A stretch of 64,000 nt of DNA, taken from positions 18,260,853 through 18,324,852 of the forward strand of contig CM042087.1 in assembly GCA_023512835.1 (NCBI GenBank), read 5' to 3'. Positions 55,913 to 64,000 of the stretch are shown piece by piece. The notes beneath the pieces are model-generated. The model searched no databases, was not told the origin of the DNA, and saw only the letters and a program-made list of their open reading frames with translations. The position numbers were made by a program, and so were the translations under genes. Numbering within the stretch: position 1 is the stretch's first letter; every line of letters starts with the position of its first letter. The DNA is from Taxillus chinensis (lineage: Eukaryota > Streptophyta > Magnoliopsida > Santalales > Loranthaceae).

Positions 55913-56061
55913 TGGACAGACGGGAGCAGGTCTTGCGGGGCAAGACGATCCCACTAGTCCGGGTGTTATGGCGACACCGAGGCATGGAGGAGCAGACTTG
56001 GGAGAAAGAGAACCAGATGCGGGTTCTTCATCCTGAGCTATTCGAGGACGATCAGTCCTAA
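55905..56061 (+). pseudogene. E1 C-terminal chromodomain
   Basis: After a stop at 55906 the frame reads ILDRREQVLRGKTIPLVRVL, WRHRGMEEQTWEKENQMRVL, HPELFEDDQS and a stop at 56059-56061. VLWRH-G-EE-TWE is the chromodomain signature of Tekay/Del chromoviruses, thought to direct insertion to marked chromatin. It is the main basis for the lineage call. Confidence 0.87.
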
Positions 56062-56321
56062 GGTGGGGAGGATGTGAGGACCTTCCCTGAGATATGAGTT
56101 ATGTTTTATGCATTTGTTTTGCATATGTTGTTTGAGATGTGGTTTAACTTGTTGTTGTTGGATTTTGTCATCTCATTTGGCTTGTTGTGAGTTGCATTGC
56201 ACATGTGTGATCGGTGATCATGTTTTATGCTTTGTTGATTGGGACATTGAGCTTGAATTTTGCTATGTCCTTTGGGCATGTGTTTTATTTTTGAGGACGA
56301 AAAGTCCTAAGGTGGGGAGCA
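56062..56321 (+). other. E1 3' leader with a duplicated chromodomain-end/PPT segment
   Basis: GAGGACGATCAGTCCTAAGG-TGGGGAGGATGTG at 56044-56076 is echoed by GAGGACGAAAAGTCCTAAGG-TGGGGAGCATGTA at 56293-56325. The second is the functional polypurine tract next to the LTR start TGTAAAG (56322). About 215 bases of unique sequence lie between the two. Confidence 0.75.
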
Positions 56322-56734
56322 TGTAAAGACTCGTATTTGGGTAGTTTTGAGAGAGCCATTCTATGGGAATGCAACTATCTGGACGGTAGTGTAGTTGTCG
56401 ATGTGAGCAATTTGACTGTACCTGGGCCCAATTTCGAGTTGGGGCCCTGTTTGACCCGATTGTTGACTTTTCAGTGTTTATTGGTTGACTTTGCATTTGG
56501 GCGGTCATTTGAGTGTGATAATATCTGCTTAGTATTGTGCTTGTCATTTCGAGCGTTTTGACTGTAATTTGACTCAATTTGGAGTTTGGAACCTTGGAGG
56601 TCAATTATTGTGTTGAGAGGTCAATTATTGACTAAGTCAATGATTGACTAGGCCAGTTATTGGTCAATGACTAGCAAAAATATAAATAGCAGGAAAAAGA
56701 AATAGCTTTCACTTTACGCTATCACGTTTGTGCG

Positions 56735-56737
<3 letters not shown>

Positions 56738-56786
<49 letters not shown>
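56738..56786. repeat. (GA)24 microsatellite in the E1 LTR
   Basis: An uninterrupted GA run following GTGCGTTT and preceding GCTTGGAGCTTGG, located about 30 bases after CTTTCACTTTACGC. The 447-2298 LTR is truncated upstream of this point. Confidence 0.95.
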
Positions 56787-56791
<5 letters not shown>

Positions 56792-57299
56792 AGCTTGGTG
56801 CCTTGGCGATTTGGGGCGATTTGGGTTCGTGGAGCTCAAAGAAACACTCCAAGTAGGTGTCCTTAAACTTCTTATCTTGATTCTATCTTTGGTATGCACA
56901 AATTTGTCATGATTTATGAAATTAAGCATGAACCCTAAGTTTTGGGGGAATTCAATTTTGGGTTAGATCTAATGGTTTAACATAAGATCTATGGTTAAGA
57001 ACTATTTTATATCAGTTTTAATATGTGTTTCTGTGATCTGGGGCTGTTTAATTGGATATTCCACGAGGGTTGAGAAGTCAACCATGGAAATCTGAATTTA
57101 GATCTAGATTTCTGGAAATCTGAATTTTGGTGCATATTTCTGCTGTTATCGGTGCAATTTAGAGGCGTTCTGGATGCATTTTGAGGTAGATATCGTAGTT
57201 TGTTGCGTAAAACGTGTGTTTGTGAGCGTCTGGGGGTTGCTGGGTTAATTCCCGACGAAGAACAGGCAAAAACGACGATGAACAGTACCCTGGCGAATT

Positions 57300-57580
57300 A
57301 CTGGGTCGAAATGACAAAGATCCGAAGTTCTAGGTTGAAGGGTCGAAGATACAGGGTCATTGGGTCGAAGGTTTGTAGTTCGTAGTTCGTAGTTCGTAGT
57401 TCGAAGGTTCGTAGTTTGAAGATTCGTAGTTCATAGTTCGAAGGTTCATAGTTCATAGATTCGTAGACCCGTAGTCCGAAGTTCGAAGATCGAAGATCCA
57501 CTTCGAGTCTTCGAGGCGCGCTACAGTTCAGCGCTACGCAGCTACGAGTCTTCGGGGCGCACTACAGTTCCGCGCTACGA
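57300..57580. repeat. TCGTAG/TCGAAG-rich tract in the E1 LTR
   Basis: TTCGTAG, TTCATAG and TTCGAAG words, more regular than in the copy at 895-1100. Confidence 0.8.
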
Positions 57581-58742
57581 TTCGCAGCTCCAACATTGTA
57601 ACTGGACACTGAACTACACTGGACTGGACTATTTACATTGTAATCCATACCCATCTACACATTTAAGTATACTTAAGTTACAATGTAAATAACGAAATAC
57701 CCCCCATTTGGATTCAAAGAAAAATACTAGAAAAATTAGTTCCCACTCCTTCAAAATGTGAAAATTGGGATTTAGTGTAAAATCTCGGAAAAATCCAATT
57801 TTTCGTAGAGGTGAATTTTTGGAAAGTGGGGTTAGACATCTCAGAAAAATCCCCAAAAATCATATTATCTTAGTTATGATATGGGAACCCAATGCCGGGA
57901 CTTTTTATTGCAAGAAAATAGCTGCTATGGGTATCTCCTTCCTTAGTCAAGGAATGATGATCGACTTGTGAAGATTGGCTACAGTTTTAAAGGGAGTGTT
58001 GTACACCTTAAGACCATATTGGTGTTGGTATGTTGGTTTGCGGATTTGGGACTTGGGTTCCATGACTTGTTGGGTTCTCACCGTGATGCACCGATGGTGC
58101 TATGTGGTTGACGTGGCAGGCTAGGTGGAGCCGTTGAGCTCGTGGAGCTAGGGCTGAGTGCCCTGGACTAGGATCTCGTGGATGATCGTGGACAAGTTGT
58201 CCTGTAAGGGCAGGCTAGGTCCTGATGTTTGTTTGCAGGCTGAGTCCTGATGATTGTACACACTACACAGTGCATGAGTACACAGAGCATGTAGTATAGA
58301 CTTGTATATTTGCATGATGTGGAGTATTGGGGCCACCTACTGAGCTTGTCGCTCACCCCTACTTCTTGTTTACCTTTTTCAGGTGTGACCCGAGACTAGT
58401 GGAGGACTTTCTTCCAAGAAGATGCCCAATACTCTGATGTATGATATAGTATTATATTCTGTATTGTTTTGTGTGATATCCCGGACATGGGTCCGTGGAC
58501 AGTTGTATTTGCATACTGTTGTGATGTGATGTTTGTATGACTATTTGACTTATTATATGCATGATGATGTATGGAAAGTACAGGATTACCCTTGATGTAT
58601 GACTGTACAGGGCTGCATATTTGAGATAGCACCCGCGGTGTAGTCTCCATTGGTGCTAGTCACCAACCCCTTGACCTTCGGGTGCGGGCAAGGGGAAGTC
58701 ATGTTCCTAGTTCCGGGTTTTCTGGATTTTGGGGGCGTGACA

Positions 58743-60401
58743 GTTGTGGTCATGATTAACTTAATAAAATGATTATTTTATCTCTTTGGGTGAATATTTT
58801 GTGGTGTGGTTATGCTAGAAGAGCATTGATCGACTCGAAGACTCAAAGCCCATAGAGTGAAAGTCTCTGAGATAATTAACAGAACCTAATCTGCCACTGA
58901 AGCTCGAAGACTCGAAGGGTCGTAGAGCTGAAGTCATGATCACTGTTAATAAACAAAGTGGAGACAAACAAACTCGAAGATCAAGGTCGAAGAGTCCATG
59001 CAATATAAACTGACAAACGAAAAGATAACTATCATTCGTAGGGTCGTAGATTCAAGGGTAGGAGAATTTGAGACAGTTAACCCAAAGAAATGGTTAGACA
59101 CTAAAGACTCGAAGATCTTAAAGGCTGAGAGCTACAGCGAAAGAGTCAGAGCCGTAGAGTCGTAGGGTCAAATAACCATACATGGTCGAAGAGCAACGCA
59201 GTTGCTTAATGTAAACTGAGAGACTCGAAGGTTCACAAAACCAGAGTCTAAAACTCGCAACTAGAACAACGGGTAGATTCAACATGCTCACAGAAGTCAC
59301 TCTAGGGCCATTGAGAGAGTCTACGACTCGAAGAGTCGTAGACACATATTTCGTAGAGTAATTCATTCATCCAATCTAACCCAAACTCCTGTCATGATGA
59401 CTCGAAGATATGTGAGTCGCAGACTTGCAAGAATTCCCAGTTGAAGCCGGAAATAATAATTCACATCTATTGATGGATCAATCTAAATCTTTGAGTCACC
59501 AAATCTTCGAGGCACCTAGCTTTGAGGCAAACTTACAACCCTAAGCATATCCACTTAGCGATATCTTCAGTTAGGGTTTGTATAGTAAGCTTGCATCGTT
59601 CCGAGCAGCTGAGTGCATTTAATGGCGCATTAATTACTGCCAACCACCATCGACAGATGAAGGGCCAAGATCAACTGAAGTAGTATGGGCATGCAAATAC
59701 ACAGTATGGGCAATAAATCTGCCAAATCAGAGCAGATCACCCATTCTCTGCACTTTCGCGTTTTCAGCGGCAGGAAGTCAAACTATCGGGATGGACGACA
59801 AGGCGCACGAGCACTTAAAACTTAAAATATATCTCTCACACATAAAACAAAGATTAATGAGTAAAACCTCTATCTCAAAAAGTGTGGAACTCACAGAACA
59901 CAATATATAAGATTCTGACATGCATTAAATAAATAACTTTTCGAGAATCAACAAAAGAGTTCCAACACTAGAGAGAGAGACTCTGAGAGAATTCATCTAA
60001 GTGCTGTGCGCCATGTTAAAGGACGAACAAGAACAATCAATTTCTTGTTTAGTCCAGATCCAGCAAAACCTTCTTGTCTAATCTCTATGTTGCTCATCCA
60101 CAATCCAATTTTATCTCAGAACATTCCAAATGGAGTCAATTAGTTTATATTGACATCCGAAGGAGTATTTATTCATTTCTACCTCTGAGAACTATTTTCT
60201 TTGAGCATTTATTCTCCTCTCTCAGTTTTGTTTGATAGCTAATAATCCCTCCTATGCCATATTATCATCTTTTCCATAAATATATTCATCATAGTTGTCT
60301 ATAGAAGAAGAAGAACCAGCTGATAGTCTAAGCCTCCGCAAAGAAAGTCTATTCACCCCTCCCCCCCTCCCCCCCCTCTAGACTCACCTTTGGGACCTAC
60401 A
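58743..60401 (+). mobile_element. Copia LTR (Sire/Maximus-like), 5' border undefined
   Basis: It ends CTCACCTTTGGGACCTACA after the C-rich CACCCCTCCCCCCCTCC tract and is followed by a PBS. The body has CTCGAAGACTCGAAG words (58825-59350) and no coding sequence. The left edge coincides with the end of E1 and no TG start is certain, so part may be missing. The TCGAAG-bearing copia LTR at 11178-12778 may be related. Confidence 0.7.
58825..59540. repeat. CTCGAAGAC/GTCGTAG-rich tract in copia LTR
   Basis: Irregular CTCGAAGA, GGGTCGTAGA, GTCGTAGAG words. Frames in this tract are compositional. Confidence 0.7.
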
Positions 60402-60403
60402 AT

Positions 60404-60415
60404 TGGTATCAGAGC
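60404..60415 (+). other. Primer binding site of the copia element
   Basis: TGGTATCAGAGC, two bases (AT) after the LTR terminus CCTACA. Complement of the initiator tRNA-Met 3' end. Confidence 0.92.
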
Positions 60416-60453
60416 AAGTTCTACATTTCTGTAGAGATCCCAAATCAACTGAT

Positions 60454-60762
60454 ATGGATTCCATCAGTGCAGCTCCAGCTCCTAAGCAAGCTCCGCTTCC
60501 GATCACGGAACAAGAAGCCAATTGTGCTCCATCAGTTGAAATGTATGGAGATCATAAGCAAGAAGAGCCAAGCACTAGCAGCAACAAAAAAGAACAAGAA
60601 GACTTCTACGACGTCCTTCCTGGCTCATCCTCCCAAGTACCCATGTGCACACCCACATGCTTCTCCAAATGGAAAGCGGGAATGAGAGCTCACCTAGACA
60701 TGCTTGACACCTATCTCTAGGAAACAATAAAGAATGGGCCTTTCACTCTAATTAGCATGCAG
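60454..60762 (+). pseudogene. Copia gag N-terminus, truncated
   Basis: The frame from MDSISAAPAPKQAPLPITEQ (60454) runs through Ser/Gln/Glu-rich sequence to CFSKWKAGMRAHLDMLDTYL, where a TAG at 60718 replaces the Trp codon expected in this family. ETIKNGPFTLI follows and is cut at about 60762 by the inverted E2 fragment. The FS-WK-RM-AHL pattern is the start of the gag UBN2 domain. The spacer gag at 42107 begins later in the same domain, so both may derive from related elements. Confidence 0.75.
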
Positions 60763-61234
60763 AGAGGTGAACCTCGCATCCCGATCAGATACAATGGACA
60801 ATGGGACTCCATACAACCACCCAACAATATCAAGATACCTCTGTCCCAAAGTCCTCACTGGGTCTGTCTCCCGAATCGGAATAATATGTGCTGATTTGGT
60901 CAATCGGTCCACAATAACCCATAGTGTCGTGTCCCCCGGAACGAGGAAGTCCAGTGACAAAATCCATGGTTACGTGGTCCCATTTCCACTCTGGCACTAG
61001 TAATGACTGCAACTCACCATCTGATCTCAGGTGCTCTGCCTTGACCAGCTGACAGGTCAAACACCTCCGCACAAAATCAGCAACGGCCTTCTTCAGGCCT
61101 GGCCACCAATACTGCCTCCTCACGGCATGGTACATCTTGGTCCCACCAGGATGTACAGCTAACCTCGACTGGTGAAATTCCCGAAGAACCTCCTGAAGAG
61201 AAGTGGGAACTATCAGTCGACCCCTATACCTCAA
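60763..61234 (-). pseudogene. E2 integrase N-terminal half
   Basis: From 61234: MRYRGRLIVPTSLQEVLREF, HQSRLAVHPGGTKMYHAVRR, WWPGLKKAVADFVRRCLTCQ, with the HHCC finger intact (E1's is shifted after CLTC). It continues with LLVPEWKWDHVTMDFVTGLP and, in another frame, TTLWVIVDRLTKSAHIIPIR and VSDRDARFTS. Truncated at the junction with copia gag. Confidence 0.88.
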
Positions 61235-61439
61235 TATATGCTCTACATCCTCAGTCCAATCAGAAGATGCCTGCCCAATATGAATCCTATCCCTGATGAC
61301 CTCACAATCAACGTCCCCAAGATGATCCTCTATGATCCGACACTGTAACTCAGGGACTGCGACAACAACACTGAGGGTCCCTCACCCCTCGCTGGTTACC
61401 ATCTGCAACCTCATCACTACCAACTGACTCATCATCTCC

Positions 61440-62520
61440 CATTCCTTAATGGCACAATGGGCCACCACGGCCCTGCTCTTCCTACTCAGAGCATCTGCCA
61501 CCATATTACCCTTCCCAGGGGTGTACATTATATCCAACTGAAACTTCTACAGGTACTCCACCCACCGCCTCTGCCTAAGGTTCAGGTCTCGCTGAGAAAA
61601 GATATACTGCAAGCTCTTGTGGTCCGTATATACCACAAATTTCTCCCCAAGGAGATAATGCTGCCAGCTCTTTAAAGCAAAGATCACTGCGCCAACTCCA
61701 AATCATGCGTGGGATAGTTCTGCTCATGTGGTCTCAATTGCCTAGATCCATAAACAATCACCTGCCGAGCCTGCATCAACACACAACCCAATCCCACTCA
61801 GAAGCATCACAATACACCTCGAAAGGCACACCCTCTTATGGGAGAATCAAGATAGGTGCTGAGGTCAATCGTGCCTTCAGCTCCATGAAAGCACTCTTAC
61901 ACGCACCAGACCAAATAAAAGGAACTCCCTTCCTCGTCAGGTTCGTCATAGGTGCTGCCAACCTGGAAAAATCCTCCACAAACCTCCAATAGTAGCCTGC
62001 TAAACCAAGGAAACTACGAATCTCAAACACATTCGTGGGCCTCTTCCATGACATAACTGCCTCGATCTTCTCAGGATCCACTGTGATACCCTCCGAAGAT
62101 ACCACATGCCCCAAGAAGTGCACCTATTACAACCAGAAGTCACATTTCGTGAACTTCACGTACAACCGCTGCTCCCGTAAGGTCTGCAACACAACCTGCA
62201 AATGCTCCTCATGCTCCACTTGGTCGCTGAATAGACCAAAATATCGTTGATAAACACCACAACGAACATATCTAAATATGGAGCAAACACCTGGTTCATT
62301 AATCCCATAAAGACTACTGGAGCATTTGTGAGCCCAAACGACATCACAAGCCACTCAAAATGCCCGTAACGACAACTGAATGCGGTCTTAGGGATATCTG
62401 CCTCCCTAACCCTCGACTGATGGTATCCAGACCTCAAGTCTATCTTGGAAAACCATCTCGCACCTCAAAACTAATCAAACAGATCATCGATCCTCGGTAA
62501 TGGATACCTGTTCTTCACAG
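61440..62520 (-). pseudogene. E2 reverse transcriptase C-terminal part and RNase H
   Basis: From 62437: [40 protein letters not shown] and [12 protein letters not shown] (first catalytic Asp is Asn, as in E1). 62123-61836 encodes [20 protein letters not shown] to [17 protein letters not shown] with a stop. RNase H remnants with the YTPGKGNMVADALSRKSRAV segment follow at about 61530-61470. Confidence 0.88.
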
Positions 62521-62524
62521 TCAC

Positions 62525-63494
62525 CTAGTTTAGCTTCCGGTAGTCTATAAACAGCCGAAGTGAACCATCTGCCTTCTTGGCGAACAATACTGGAGCACCC
62601 CACGGTGAGCTACTCCACCTAATAAAGCCTTGTGCCAATAGGTCATTTATCTGCCTCTTGACCTCTCTAAGCTCTGTCGGCACCATCGGGTAGGCCACCA
62701 CCCGAATAAGTGCTGTCCTCGACAACAACTCAATCGAAAACTCTACCTCCCTCACAGGTGGCAAACTGACCAAGTCCTCAGGAAATACATTTAGGAATTG
62801 ATCTACAATGGGTGGCAAAACATCCTTCCCCTCTCTCCTCCTATCAACCAATATCAAGCTGGCTAACTGGTGGGTCACATCACCCCACCGATGCCTCAAA
62901 GGTCCCAACCTGCATGCCTCCTCAGTCCACTCACCCACAAAGGCACCCCGCGTGCCCTCTGGCATGAGGAACATCATACGCTGTCGAAAACAATCAATCT
63001 TGGCCTCCATGGAGACCAACCAATCCATACCCAGGATAACATCAAAATCATTTAACTCCATGATGTACAAATCACACAACAAGTTAACACCCCCAAGTGT
63101 TAATTGACAAGCACGACGATATCTCTCAAGTATCACAATTCCACCCAAAGGTGAAGCAACCATCGAGAGACCGACTAACTGTCTCCTGGTCTAACTCCAA
63201 CCCAACCACCGTAGCATACAAAATAAAAGAATGGGTAGCACCAGTATCAATCAAAACTGAACAGATAGTATGAGAAATGATGATGGTACCTCTCACCACT
63301 GAAGGTCCTACTCCTGCCTCGTCCACTAGTGGAACCTCTGCCTCTCTGCTGGTAAGGGAAAAAGTCCTCCCTCGTGGCCCACTACCACTAGCCTGGCCCA
63401 TTGGGGCTTTGCCCCGCTGATCAACATGACCCTGTGCCTCCCGCTGAGGCTGCTGCACCGCGGGTTGCGTCTGCGTACTCTGTGCCGGCAGCAC
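62525..63494 (-). pseudogene. E2 protease and RT N-terminal part
   Basis: Protease frame 63494-63126 contains TICSVLIDTGATHSFILYAT (DTG intact). 63163-62525 contains [40 protein letters not shown] and [20 protein letters not shown] (Cys of E1 is Phe here), ending YRKLN plus a stop where E1 still reads K. The frame is longer than in E1 because E1 has a stop at 52851. Confidence 0.9.
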
Positions 63495-63527
63495 TGACCT
63501 CTGAGGTGGAGCCCCACTCCTCTGTCC

Positions 63528-64000
63528 CTACTCTTTCAGACGAGGGACTACACTGCTGGTCGAGCTAAGGGTAACACATTCCCTAGCTCCATGTCCCACC
63601 TTCCCACATTGGAAGCATGTCATCTTTTTCCACGGGCAATCTCTCAATACATGCCCAGTCAAACCACAGCTCCAACAGGCCCCTGGCCTCCTGCTGGCTG
63701 AACTCTCATGGGGTCCCACCACCTGGCTAGAAACCCTCTGCACCTGCCTCCTCTCAGGATGAACTGCACTGCTCTCCCCACTCTGCCTCTTCTTGCTCGG
63801 ACCTGCCTAACCGCCCGGCCTCTGGGCTCTCGCCTGATCCTGACCTCGCTCAATAATGAGTGCCTTGTTGACCGCCTCCCGATAGCTGGTCAACTGCATC
63901 GGTTCCAGCTGTCTTTTCAGAGATGGCCTCAAGCCCTGAATAAAATCCTGCATCTTACGGGCTTCCTTTTCCCAAGCCTCAAGAGCCAACTGCCCTAAAT
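63528..64000 (-). pseudogene. E2 gag, partial
   Basis: From the window edge: LEAWEKEARKMQDFIQGLRP, SLKRQLEPMQLTSYREAVNK and ALIIERGQDQARAQRPGG, then a stop. Next come CWSCGLTGHVLRDC and CFQCGKVGHGAREC knuckles at 63680-63590. A deletion of a few codons relative to E1 lies near 63790-63830. Confidence 0.9.

Larger units (their letters stand above)
48555..58742 (+). mobile_element. Ty3/gypsy chromovirus-like element E1, 5' truncated
   Basis: Tekay/Del-like element with gag, protease, RT, RNase H, integrase, a C-terminal chromodomain and a 3' LTR (56322-58742). The 5' LTR, PBS and most of the leader are missing because the palindrome's outer junction lies at 48554/48555, 41 bases before the gag ATG. 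A family T solo LTR (48654-51366) interrupts gag near its start. Many stops and frameshifts make it inactive. E2 (60763-64000) is a close relative on the other strand. Confidence 0.9.
56322..58742 (+). repeat. 3' LTR of E1
   Basis: It starts TGTAAAGACTCGTATTTGG and ends TTTGGGGGCGTGACA. 2421 bases. It contains a (GA)24 tract (56738-56786), a TCGTAG/TCGAAG tract (about 57300-57580) and the conserved 3' block (58320-58742). Frames within it are shadows. It is the reference for the LTR pieces at 1-2298. Confidence 0.9.
60763..64000 (-). mobile_element. Ty3/gypsy element fragment E2
   Basis: A - strand partial copy of an E1-like element, corresponding to E1 from about 51990 to 55215. It runs off the window at gag and ends at 60763 inside the integrase core (VSDRDARFTS), so the integrase C-terminus, chromodomain and 3' LTR are absent here. 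It is very similar to E1 in DNA, including shared stops and the FINDILVYS change. Confidence 0.93.

Overview
The window is nuclear DNA of a flowering plant, most likely a eudicot. The evidence is spliced plant-type genes with AT-rich introns, a plant class III peroxidase, and very many Ty1/copia and Ty3/gypsy LTR retrotransposons nested in one another. I cannot name the species. Only two genes look intact. One is a four-exon HhH-GPD DNA glycosylase (17821-24813, +). The other is an intronless secreted peroxidase (25495-26505, -). They are convergent, about 0.7 kb apart. Nearly everything else is retrotransposon, solo LTR or decayed intergenic DNA. I saw no rRNA, tRNA or CRISPR locus.

Layout. 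1-2298: two abutting + strand LTR pieces of a Tekay/Del-like gypsy family. 2299-9321: a - strand gypsy element with a complete 5' LTR, tRNA-iMet PBS, gag and degenerate protease but no RT or integrase; its gag start is tandemly duplicated and a solo LTR (3965-5270) sits inside gag. 9322-11018: a - strand LTR fragment carrying a minisatellite. 11178-12778: a copia-type LTR region. 12779-12990: an Athila-like RT relic. 13031-17820: AT-rich DNA with a copia solo LTR (15586-17108) that holds a second minisatellite. 17821-24813: the glycosylase gene, whose third intron contains a full-length antisense copia element (19499-24359). 25495-26782: the peroxidase and its promoter with a (GA)33 tract. 28519-34701: a copia element with a perfect AAAAT target duplication. 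35164-37581: an unclassified LTR (family T).

37454-48554 is the most striking object: two near-identical inverted arms of about 4.65 kb around a 1.81-kb spacer. Each arm holds the tail of the family T LTR, a GC-rich unknown block, a frameshifted exon of a plant protein phosphatase 2C, a copia LTR fragment, copia protease and gag pieces, and part of a gypsy solo LTR. The spacer-proximal solo LTR is complete only on the right (43270-45595, target duplication GCAGC) and straddles the inner arm boundary. On the left, the outer boundary lies inside an otherwise continuous family T LTR. Together these suggest a fold-back template-switch inverted duplication rather than a DNA transposon.

48555-58742 is a + strand Tekay-like element (E1) whose 5' LTR is missing at the palindrome junction. 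A second family T LTR (48654-51366, target duplication GATAG) interrupts its gag start. 58743-60762 is a copia LTR, PBS and gag start. It is broken by 60763-64000, a - strand partial copy of the same Tekay-like element (E2) that shares E1's inactivating mutations.

Coordinates of repeats and exons were read by eye; percent identities were not computed.
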